Shown piece after piece: positions 57,516 through 64,000 of a stretch of 64,000 bases of DNA. The stretch covers positions 372,001-436,000 of the forward strand of contig NZ_WUEY01000004.1 in assembly GCF_010668395.1 (NCBI RefSeq), given 5' to 3'. Origin of the DNA: Martinezella lusitana. Its GTDB lineage: Bacteria > Pseudomonadota > Alphaproteobacteria > Rhizobiales > Rhizobiaceae. The notes under the pieces are model-generated. The model saw only the letters and a program-made list of their open reading frames with translations. It had not been told where the DNA came from and did not search any database. A program made the translations under genes and the position numbers. Position 1 is the stretch's first letter. Each line of letters opens with the position of its first letter.

Positions 57516-58331
57516 ATGCCCCCATCGGGAACGGCAGCTGCCGAAAATACCCCTGCCCCAGCCGAAAATGTCTGGGACGTGATCCGTCATGAAGCCGCCG
57601 AGCTTGCGGCGCGCGAGCCGACGCTTGCGGCGTTGCTGCAGGCGCAATTGCTTGCCAGCAGCTCCGATGCAGAAAGCCTGGCCAATGTGCTGGCCGCCCG
57701 CCTCTGCGTCGTCAGGATCGAGCACGCCGATATGCTTTCGCTGCTGTCCGACGTGCTCGGCAGACATCCCGCAATCCTGCAGGCGACGGAAGCGGACCTC
57801 ATCGCCGTACGCACCCGCGATCCCGCCTGCACCACCTATCTGCATGCGCTTCTCAACCTCAAGGGCTTCCATGCCCTGCAGACGCACCGCATCGCCCATG
57901 CGCTCTGGACGGAAGGGCGCAGGGAAATCGCGAGCTGGCTTTCCAACCTCGTCTCGCTCGTCTTCGGGCCGGATATCCACCCGGCCGCGAAGATCGGCTC
58001 GTCGATCATGCTCGATCATGGCTCCGGCATCGTCATCGGCGAAACCGCCGTCATCGAAGATGAAGTCTCCATCCTGCAGAACGTAACGCTTGGCGGCACC
58101 GGCAAGGAAACCGGCGACCGCCATCCGAAGATCCGCCACGGCGTGATGATCGGCGCCGGCGCCAAGATCCTCGGCAACATCGAAGTCGGCGCTTTCAGCA
58201 AGGTTGCCGCCGGCAGCGTCGTGGTGAAAGCCGTACCGCCCCACTGCACCGTCGCCGGCGTGCCGGCCGTCGTCGTCCGTATCCACCGCGCCGACGAAAT
58301 CCCGGCCGAGACGATGGATCAGAATATCTAG
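57516..58331 (+). CDS. cysE: Serine O-acetyltransferase
   Basis: A 271-residue enzyme, first step of cysteine synthesis (serine + acetyl-CoA to O-acetylserine). The N-terminal helical domain is followed by a left-handed hexapeptide beta-helix: IHPAAKIGSSIMLDHGSGIV with catalytic Asp167-His168, IGETAVIEDEVSILQNVTLG, and the second His203 in GDRHPKIRHGVMIGAGAKIL. Full length. It is feedback-inhibited by cysteine in the family; the C-terminal tail (TMDQNI) ends in Ile, as is common for SAT-OASS complexes. It directly follows repeat copy D. Confidence 0.93.
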   Translation: MPPSGTAAAENTPAPAENVWDVIRHEAAELAAREPTLAALLQAQLLASSSDAESLANVLAARLCVVRIEHADMLSLLSDVLGRHPAILQATEADLIAVRTRDPACTTYLHALLNLKGFHALQTHRIAHALWTEGRREIASWLSNLVSLVFGPDIHPAAKIGSSIMLDHGSGIVIGETAVIEDEVSILQNVTLGGTGKETGDRHPKIRHGVMIGAGAKILGNIEVGAFSKVAAGSVVVKAVPPHCTVAGVPAVVVRIHRADEIPAETMDQNI

Positions 58332-58530
58332 TCGCCGGGGATTGTGGCCGCCTCGTCCTTCGAGGCATTTCTACGCTTTGCTCCGAAATGCACCTCAGGA
58401 TGAGGTAGAGCGGGCCGCCGCTCCGACGCATTCGCTAAACGACGAAGCCATTCTTCCAGCCCAGTCCCGGAAGACCAGCCCTCATGGAGAGGAGGCCCAG
58501 AGGGCCGTCTCGAACCACGAGGGCGGATGA
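58332..58530. repeat. Rhizobiales-type intergenic hairpin repeat
   Basis: Two nested hairpins. CCTCGTCCTTCGAGG...CCTCAGGATGAGG (58351-58405) pairs around a GGCATTTC/GAAATGC inner stem. GCCCTCATGG / CCACGAGGGC (58478-58524) pairs around GGCCC/GGGCC. The CCTCGTCCTTCGAGG and CTCATGG...GAGGGC blocks are the ones I remember as very frequent between Rhizobiales genes. It ends with GGCGGATGAGG. Confidence 0.6.
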
Positions 58531-58687
58531 GGGAACTCATTTTCCTGCTTAGCCGTGACATAAGGTAGCATCGCAGACAAACGACACGGCTGCTTTCCAA
58601 GCACTTATCGCTGAATACAGCAGAATCAATGACTTGCAGGATGCGGTACGGTCGAGGTCGAATCCCCTCACCGCTCCCTTCATGGAA

Positions 58688-58705
58688 CTGTCATACTCCG
58701 TTGAT
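58688..58705 (+). promoter_or_regulatory. Candidate PHO box upstream of the phospholipase gene
   Basis: CTGTCAT-ACTC-CGTTGAT (58688-58705). The first half-site is a perfect match to the PhoB half-site CTGTCAT, with a 4-base spacer; the second keeps 4 of 7 positions. It lies 78 bases before the phosphoesterase start, where a PhoB site would be expected. Confidence 0.45.
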
Positions 58706-58782
58706 AGCTCGAAAGGGTTCTCTCTGCCCGGCGCGGCGCAACAAGCGCCGGAGCGATGCCCCCACTCGAAGAGGATATCACC

Positions 58783-60411
58783 ATGACCAGTCTTTCGCGT
58801 CGCGCCGCCCTTGCAGCCGGCAGCGCGCTTACCCTTGTTTTGCTCTGTTCCACCGCCAGCGCCGCTGACCTAGCGCCGGTGCCGAATACCGCGACACCGA
58901 TCAAGCATCTTGTCGTTATCTTCCAGGAAAACGTCTCCTTCGACCATTATTTCGCGACCTACCCCAAGGCCGCAAACATCGACGGCGAACCGGCATTCAA
59001 GGCAGCCGACAACACGCCGGCCGATATCAACACGCTGGCCAATGCCGGGCTTCTCGACAGCAATCCGAACAAGACCAATCCGGCCAACGGCGCGGATGCC
59101 GCCGCTCCCTTCCGGCTCGACCGCACGCAGGCGGCCACCCAGTCGCAGAACCACGGCTACACCGCCGAACAGGCCGCCTACAACAACTTCGCGATGGACC
59201 TTTTCCCGGCCAATACCGGCCACGGCACCAAGGGCGCCGCCGGTGCATTCGGTACCAAGGGGCAGGTCATGGGGTACTATGACGGCAACACCGTCACCGC
59301 GCTCTGGAACTACGCCCAGCACTATGCCCTGAACGACAATTCCTTCTCCACCAACTTCGGCCCCTCGACCCCCGGGGCGCTGAACCTCATCTCCGGCCAG
59401 ACCAACGGCGCCATCCTGCCGCCCGGCTACACGCTGGAAAGCGACGGCACCTATTCCAAGGGCCGCATCGTGCCGGACGGCAATGGCGGCTGGACCGCGA
59501 TCAGCGATTTCGATCCGACGGGCGACGTCTGCTCGGCCGGCCAGACGGCACTGATGTACGGCAAGAACATCGGCGACATGCTGAACGAGCACAAGATCAC
59601 CTGGGGCTTCTTCGAAGGCGGCTTCGACCTGACGGCGACCAACCCGGACGGCACGACGAACTGCAAGCGCGCGACGACCTCGGCCGTCACCAAGGTCAAC
59701 AGCGCCGACTACATCCCGCACCACCAGCCGTTCCAATACTACGCCTCGACCGCCAATCCGACCCATGCGCGCCCGTCTTCCGTGGCGGCGATCGGCACCA
59801 CCGACGCGGCCAACCACCAGTATGACATGACCGATTTCTATGCGGCGCTGAAGAACGGCAACACGCCGGCCGTCAGCTTCCTGAAGGCCCCCGCCTATCA
59901 GGACGGCCACGCCGGCTATTCCGATCCGCTCGACGAGCAGGAGTTCGTGACGCAAGTGGTCAACACCGTTCAGGATTCGCCGGATTGGAAGGATACCGCC
60001 ATCATCGTCCTCTACGACGATTCCGACGGCTGGTACGACCACGCCCACGCGGTCGTCAATCCGTCGAAGCTCGCGGTCAAGGGCTACGATGTGCTGAACG
60101 GCGACAGCTGTTCCACCGGCACGCCGCTGCCCGGCGTCAACGGCCAGCCGGCGCAGGGGCGCTGCGGTTACGGCACGCGCCAGCCGCTGCTTGTCATCTC
60201 GCCCTACGCCAAGGTCAACTTCATCGACCATACGCTGACGGACCAGACCTCCATCATGCGCTTAATCGAGGACAACTGGATGGACGGCGCTCGCCTTGGC
60301 GGCGGCTCGTTCGACGCGCTGGCCGGCTCGCTGAACGCCATGTTCGACTGGTCCAAGGGTGACGCACCGAAGTTGATCCTCGACCCGAAGACCGGCAATC
60401 AGGCGTCCTAG
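58783..60411 (+). CDS. Secreted phosphoesterase (phospholipase C / acid phosphatase family)
   Basis: A 542-residue exported enzyme. The signal MTSLSRRAALAAGSALTLVL ends ASAAD and carries Arg-Arg, so Tat export is possible. The phosphoesterase (PF04185-type) core has VVIFQENVSFDHYF (Glu49-Asn50, metal site), FGPSTPGALNLISGQT, and later TAIIVLYDDSDGWYDHAH and LLVISPYAKVNFIDHT. This is the bacterial phospholipase C/AcpA superfamily, which liberates phosphate from phospholipids or phosphomonoesters. ATG 58783 follows AGAGGA. A candidate PHO box lies upstream, and a cytochrome c peroxidase gene is 19 bases downstream. Confidence 0.85.
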   Translation: MTSLSRRAALAAGSALTLVLLCSTASAADLAPVPNTATPIKHLVVIFQENVSFDHYFATYPKAANIDGEPAFKAADNTPADINTLANAGLLDSNPNKTNPANGADAAAPFRLDRTQAATQSQNHGYTAEQAAYNNFAMDLFPANTGHGTKGAAGAFGTKGQVMGYYDGNTVTALWNYAQHYALNDNSFSTNFGPSTPGALNLISGQTNGAILPPGYTLESDGTYSKGRIVPDGNGGWTAISDFDPTGDVCSAGQTALMYGKNIGDMLNEHKITWGFFEGGFDLTATNPDGTTNCKRATTSAVTKVNSADYIPHHQPFQYYASTANPTHARPSSVAAIGTTDAANHQYDMTDFYAALKNGNTPAVSFLKAPAYQDGHAGYSDPLDEQEFVTQVVNTVQDSPDWKDTAIIVLYDDSDGWYDHAHAVVNPSKLAVKGYDVLNGDSCSTGTPLPGVNGQPAQGRCGYGTRQPLLVISPYAKVNFIDHTLTDQTSIMRLIEDNWMDGARLGGGSFDALAGSLNAMFDWSKGDAPKLILDPKTGNQAS

Positions 60412-60430
60412 AACGATAAGGGAGACGGAA

Positions 60431-61813
60431 ATGCCCTTGCAGTTCAACCGCCGTCTCCTGCCGCTCCTCGCACTTGCGAGCCTCTCGCTCGCGGGTGCGG
60501 CCGTCGGCATGGCAAGCGAGCCTGCCGCAAACTCTGCGGCTACGGATGGCTATGACGACCCAGCGCCGCTGAGTACGGTTGCCCAGCTCGGCAAGAGACT
60601 GTTCTTCGACCCTTCGCTCTCGGGCGACGGCCAGATGTCCTGCGCCACCTGCCACGATCCCGCCAACCACTACGCGCCGGCCAACGGCCTCGCCGTCCAG
60701 CTCGGCGGCGCACATCTCGATCAGCCCGGCATCCGCGCTGTGCCCAGCCTTGCCTACAAGATGTCGACGCCCTCCTTCTCGATCGGAGAGGAAAGCCCTG
60801 CCGACGAGGCCGCGGAGGCCTCGCCGATGACCGAAGCATCGGGCGTGGCCCTGGCCAATGCGCCCGCCAGCGTCGCCGGCCCGCTGACGGCACAGGCCGT
60901 CGTCAAGGCCGATGCGGCCGCCGCCAACCTCGTGCCGCAAGGCGGCATGTTCTGGGATGGGCGCGTCGATTCGCTGGAAGAGCAGGCCCTGCAGCCGATG
61001 ATCTCACCCTTCGAAATGGCGAATCCCGATGCGACCACCGTCTACGCGAAGCTGAAAAAGGGTTACGGCAAGGATATTTCGGCGCTCTTCGGCGACAATG
61101 TCCTCAACGATCAGGACATGACGATTTCAGAAATCGGCTTCGCGCTTGCCCGCTATCAGATCGAGGAACTTTCCTTCCACCCCTATACCAGCAAGTATGA
61201 CGATTATCTGCGCGGCAAGGCGGTGCTGACGGATGCGGAAGCGCGGGGATTGAAGCTGTTCGACGACCCGAACAAGGGCAATTGCGCCTCTTGCCATCTC
61301 GACAAGATGACCGGCGACGGGCAGATGCCCAATTTTACCGATTTCGAGTTCGAAGCGCTCGGCGCGCCGCGCAATCCGGCCATTCCGGCCAATGCCGATG
61401 CGCGCTACTACGACACCGGCATTTGCGGCCCGCTGCGCAACGACACCTATTCCGCCCAGCAGCAGAATTGCGGCCTGTTCAAGACGCCGACGCTGCGCAA
61501 CGTCGCGACCCGCCACGTCTTCTTCCACAACGGCGTCTACCGCACCCTTGAGGATGTGACCCGCTTCTACGTCAAGCGCGACACCAATCCGGAGGAGATC
61601 TATCCGAAGGATGCGAGCGGCAAGGTCTTGAAATACGATGATCTGCCGCCGCGGTATCAGGCCAATATCGACGTCATCGACGCGCCGATGAACCGCAAGC
61701 CCGGCGATGCCCCGGCCCTCAACGAGGCCGAAATCGCCGATGTCGTCGCCTTCCTGAAAACGCTGACGGATGGCTACGATCCCGCAAAGGACAGTGTGAA
61801 GGCCGCCAAATAA
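60431..61813 (+). CDS. Di-heme cytochrome c peroxidase (MauG/CcpA family)
   Basis: A 460-residue periplasmic di-heme enzyme. The signal peptide (LLPLLALASLSLAGAAVGMA) is cut near MAS-EP. Two c-type heme motifs are seen: CATCH (71-75) in the N-terminal domain and CASCH (285-289) in the C-terminal domain. GLFKTPTLRNVATRHVFFHN, with its conserved His/Met region, follows. A 90-residue insert (about 110-200) is Ala-rich. It lies 19 bases after the phosphoesterase and is probably co-transcribed. It reduces H2O2 or modifies a partner protein; the link to phosphate release is unclear. Confidence 0.88.
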   Translation: MPLQFNRRLLPLLALASLSLAGAAVGMASEPAANSAATDGYDDPAPLSTVAQLGKRLFFDPSLSGDGQMSCATCHDPANHYAPANGLAVQLGGAHLDQPGIRAVPSLAYKMSTPSFSIGEESPADEAAEASPMTEASGVALANAPASVAGPLTAQAVVKADAAAANLVPQGGMFWDGRVDSLEEQALQPMISPFEMANPDATTVYAKLKKGYGKDISALFGDNVLNDQDMTISEIGFALARYQIEELSFHPYTSKYDDYLRGKAVLTDAEARGLKLFDDPNKGNCASCHLDKMTGDGQMPNFTDFEFEALGAPRNPAIPANADARYYDTGICGPLRNDTYSAQQQNCGLFKTPTLRNVATRHVFFHNGVYRTLEDVTRFYVKRDTNPEEIYPKDASGKVLKYDDLPPRYQANIDVIDAPMNRKPGDAPALNEAEIADVVAFLKTLTDGYDPAKDSVKAAK

Positions 61814-61842
61814 AAACGCCTCCGCCCGGGTGGGAGGAGGCG
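61811..61842 (-). terminator. Terminator of the acetyltransferase gene (minus strand)
   Basis: Stem CGCCTCC (61817-61823) / GGAGGCG (61836-61842); on the minus strand it is followed by TTTTT. It lies just after the stop of the plus-strand peroxidase gene, between convergent genes. Confidence 0.65.
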
Positions 61843-61871
61843 CAGTAGGACTTCAGAACTGTTCGTTGGTT

Positions 61872-62462
61872 TTACGCAGCCTTGGCGACCGGCGGCTGGG
61901 CAAGCTTGCGGCCGCTGGCAACGATCATGCCGGCAGCGCTGTCCAGCCAGCCGTCCTTGAGCTCGAGCGCAAGGAAGCGCTCGCGCTGGAACGGGCCCGG
62001 CATGACAAGATGGCGGGTCTTTGCGGCAAAGAAGCCGAAGCGCTCGTAGTAGGGCGCATCGCCGACGAGCAGGATAGCGCCATGGCCACGCTTCTTGGCT
62101 TCCATGATGGCGGCGCGCATCAGCGCCGAGCCCATGCCCTTGCCTTCATAGGCGGGATCGACGGCCAGCGGGCCAAGCAGCAGCGCATCGACCGGACGGG
62201 TCTCGCGATCGACGCCGGCTTCGACGTTCCAAAGGCGAACCGTGCCGATGACGTGGCCCGAACGGTCGCGAGCGACCAGCGCCAGGCCTTCGGCCGGAAC
62301 GCGGCCCTGGCGCAGCTTTTCCGACGACTTCTTGCGGCGATCGGCGCCCATGGCGCGATCCAGCAGGTTTTCGCGCGCAACGACATCGCCTGCGTTTTCC
62401 AGGTCGAGAGTGAAAGTGGTGGGCGCAAAGAATGCGCGGACAGAATCAAGAACAGCGGCCAT
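61872..62462 (-). CDS. GNAT-family N-acetyltransferase
   Basis: A 196-residue acetyltransferase. Motif A reads LGPLAVDPAYEGKGMGSALM (the Q/RxxGxG/A loop, here EGKGMG), and motif B is AILLVGDAPYYERFGFFAAK, a pattern seen in YhbS-type (COG3153) proteins. The acetyl acceptor is unknown. It starts at ATG 62462, 95 bases from the ornithine decarboxylase stop, in the same orientation. Confidence 0.82.
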   Translation of the reverse strand: MAAVLDSVRAFFAPTTFTLDLENAGDVVARENLLDRAMGADRRKKSSEKLRQGRVPAEGLALVARDRSGHVIGTVRLWNVEAGVDRETRPVDALLLGPLAVDPAYEGKGMGSALMRAAIMEAKKRGHGAILLVGDAPYYERFGFFAAKTRHLVMPGPFQRERFLALELKDGWLDSAAGMIVASGRKLAQPPVAKAA

Positions 62463-62519
62463 CTCGGCCTCCCGTGCCCAATACCGTTATCAGCGGCGGT
62501 GACAAACTATTGTGAGGGT

Positions 62520-62549
62520 GCCGCCCCGACTGGCTACGGGGGCGGCTTT
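62520..62549. terminator. Strong GC hairpin after the ornithine decarboxylase gene
   Basis: Perfect 8-bp stem GCCGCCCC (62520-62527) / GGGGCGGC (62539-62546). On the plus strand TTTAT follows; on the minus strand (the direction of the decarboxylase) there is no T-run. It probably still marks the 3' end of the decarboxylase mRNA. Confidence 0.45.
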
Positions 62550-62557
62550 ATCGGACC

Positions 62558-63691
62558 TTAGATGATGTAGGCCTTCAGCGGGTCGAAACCGTTGAACGCC
62601 ACAGCCGAGTAGGTCGTGGTGTAGGCGCCGGTGCCTTCGATCAGGACCTCGTCGCCGATGGTGAGCGTCACCGGCAGCGGATAGAGGTTCTTCTCATAAA
62701 GCACGTCAGCCGAATCGCAGGTCGGGCCGGCAATGACGCAGGGTTCCATCTCGTCGCTATCGCGCTCCGTGCGGATCGGGTAGCGGATTGCCTCGTCCAT
62801 GGTTTCGGCGAGACCGCCGAACTTGCCGATGTCGAGGAAAACCCAGCGAGCGGCATCGTTGTCCGACTTCTTCGAAATCAGGACGACTTCAGCCTTGATC
62901 ACGCCGGCATTGCCGACCATGCCGCGGCCCGGCTCGATGATCGTGTGCGGGATCTGGTTGCCGAAATGGGCGCGCAGAGACGCAAAGATCGCCTTGCCAT
63001 AGGCTTCGGCCGACGGAATGTCGCGCAGGTACTTGGTCGGGAAACCGCCGCCCATGTTGACCATCTGCAGGTGAATGCCCTGCTTGGCGAGCGATACGAA
63101 GACGCGCTTGGCATCGGCCAGAGCAGAATCCCAGGCATCGACCTTGGTCATCTGCGAGCCGACGTGGAAAGACACGCCGTAGGATTCCAGACCCAGCTGA
63201 TGGGCGTAGACGAGAACGTCGACAGCCATCTGCGGGACGCAGCCGAACTTGCGCGACAGCGGCCATTCAGCGCCTTCGCCATCCGTCAGGACGCGGCAGA
63301 ACACGCGGGCGCCGGGAGCGGCACGGGAAATCTTCTCGACTTCCTCGTGGCTGTCGACGGCGAAGAGGTTGATACCGAGTGCATGCGCACGGGCGATATC
63401 GCGCTCCTTCTTGATGGTGTTGCCGAAGGAGATGCGGGCAGCGGTCGCACCGGCCTCGAGCGCCATTTCGATTTCAGCGACGGACGCGCAATCGAAGTTG
63501 GAGCCGAGGCTGGCAAGCAGGCGCAGCACTTCCGGAGCCGGGTTGGCCTTGACGGCATAGTAGATGGCGCTGTCGGGCATGGAATGACGGAAAGCATGAA
63601 AGTTGTCGCGGACGACATCGAGATCGACCACCAGGCAAGGACCGTCCGGACGTCGGGTAGCGAGGAAATCGCGAATACGTTGCGTGGTCAT
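62558..63691 (-). CDS. Ornithine decarboxylase (fold-III PLP enzyme)
   Basis: A 377-residue alanine-racemase-fold decarboxylase. PLP binds Lys48 in YYAVKANP; the family also shows SFHVGSQ (His176), EPGRGMVGNAG and, near the C-terminus, the substrate Cys325 in GPTCDSADVLYEK. The latter is the eukaryotic-type ODC signature found in alpha-proteobacteria. It makes putrescine, the precursor of homospermidine. Start ATG 63691 with AAAGGGA upstream. A long leader (63692 onward) separates it from the window edge and probably carries a speF-type RNA. Confidence 0.9.
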   Translation of the reverse strand: MTTQRIRDFLATRRPDGPCLVVDLDVVRDNFHAFRHSMPDSAIYYAVKANPAPEVLRLLASLGSNFDCASVAEIEMALEAGATAARISFGNTIKKERDIARAHALGINLFAVDSHEEVEKISRAAPGARVFCRVLTDGEGAEWPLSRKFGCVPQMAVDVLVYAHQLGLESYGVSFHVGSQMTKVDAWDSALADAKRVFVSLAKQGIHLQMVNMGGGFPTKYLRDIPSAEAYGKAIFASLRAHFGNQIPHTIIEPGRGMVGNAGVIKAEVVLISKKSDNDAARWVFLDIGKFGGLAETMDEAIRYPIRTERDSDEMEPCVIAGPTCDSADVLYEKNLYPLPVTLTIGDEVLIEGTGAYTTTYSAVAFNGFDPLKAYII

Positions 63692-63990
63692 GTCAATTCC
63701 CTTTCAAATTCCAAAAGCTCCGGGAAAAGACCCAGAGGACAAAGGGCGACGCTCATTCGCTCAGGAACCAGCCGGTGGAGACCCCGGTACCGTGCAAATG
63801 CGCGAAGCGCGGATGATGAACGAGTGCCGCAAGCGGCGCTGGTTCGCTTTGTCTGCCATGGATTGGAGGGATTATCCCAACCGCACTTCCGGCAATGAAG
63901 GTGTGCCTCTTCAGTAACCCCGGCTGATGGAAAGCCGGGAGAGAACAAAAAGGCCCGCACCGTCGTTGCTTCAGATGTCCTCGCATTTTT
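63692..63990 (-). promoter_or_regulatory. Structured leader of the ornithine decarboxylase gene (speF-motif candidate)
   Basis: About 300 bases upstream of the decarboxylase start without a convincing gene. On the minus strand they contain a hairpin CCCGGCT-TTCCATC-AGCCGGG (63939-63919) and GGTTGGGATAATCCCTCCAA with GGGAT/ATCCC self-pairing (63881-63862), among other short stems. Alpha-proteobacterial ornithine decarboxylase genes are known to be preceded by a long conserved structured RNA called speF; position and length fit. I could not check the motif itself. Confidence 0.5.
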
Positions 63991-64000
63991 CGGTTGGCCG

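Overview
The window is a stretch of a fast-growing rhizobial chromosome (Rhizobium/Agrobacterium group). The evidence is a GC-rich coding style, a glgP-glgB-glgC-glgA-pgm-glgX glycogen cluster, a CpdR-type receiver, sarcosine oxidase soxB/D/A/G, a three-gene proton-translocating transhydrogenase, a HWE-family histidine kinase, an aa3-oxidase subunit IV-type small protein and dispersed rhizobial intergenic repeats. I see no insertion sequence, prophage, CRISPR array or rRNA operon. One tRNA (Val-GAC) is present. The species call is an inference from gene content, not from a search.

Layout. 1-7.6 kb: the 3' end of a cyclic-nucleotide-gated potassium channel gene, a lysophospholipase-like hydrolase, hisN, an alpha-r8/MmgR-like small RNA with promoter and terminator, a YcxB-like membrane protein, an N-formylglutamate amidohydrolase, cpdR, tRNA-Val and several small or secreted unknowns. 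7.3-10.5 kb: a DUF475 (TerC-superfamily) membrane protein behind what looks like a yybP-ykoY manganese riboswitch plus terminator, then manC. 10.6-17.3 kb: a three-gene operon coding a transglutaminase-DUF2126 (amidoligase) fusion, a circularly permuted ATP-grasp-alpha-E fusion and a second transglutaminase. This is the best candidate for an undescribed biochemical system. 17.4-18.6 kb: a Tad/VWA protein. 18.9-30.2 kb: the glycogen operon. 30.3-37 kb: a MaoC-like hydratase, a low-GC orphan gene and soxBDAG, with an extra secreted YebY-like gene embedded between soxB and soxD. 37-42 kb: rpsU, a TPR lipoprotein, a DAO-type oxidoreductase and the HWE kinase. 42-45.5 kb: pntB-pntAb-pntAa and an aa3-type oxidase subunit IV-like protein. 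45.6-49.1 kb: a FeeM-like N-acyltransferase with a CtrA-type box, and a membrane PAS-GGDEF-EAL protein whose GGDEF site is degenerate. 49.3-55.1 kb: an orphan TRAP binding protein, a class-I glutamine amidotransferase-like hydrolase, a hydroxyacid dehydrogenase, a LacI regulator, and a MarR regulator divergent from a creatininase-family gene. 55.2-58.3 kb: a histidine-rich COG0523 metallochaperone GTPase, a WD40 protein and cysE. 58.7-64 kb: a phospholipase C-type phosphoesterase with a candidate PHO box, a MauG/cytochrome c peroxidase, a GNAT acetyltransferase and an ornithine decarboxylase preceded by a structured leader that fits the speF RNA position.

How it fits together. The glg genes make and degrade glycogen: GlgC, GlgA and GlgB build it, GlgP and GlgX mobilise it, and Pgm links glucose-1-P to central metabolism. 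The sox operon feeds one-carbon and glycine metabolism from sarcosine. Pnt balances NADH and NADPH. Several genes appear to be under RNA control (MmgR-like sRNA, manganese riboswitch, speF-type leader), which is dense for 64 kb.

Limits. All functions are read from motifs and remembered family features without database searches. Start codons marked as moved were chosen from ribosome-binding sites, signal peptides and family lengths.
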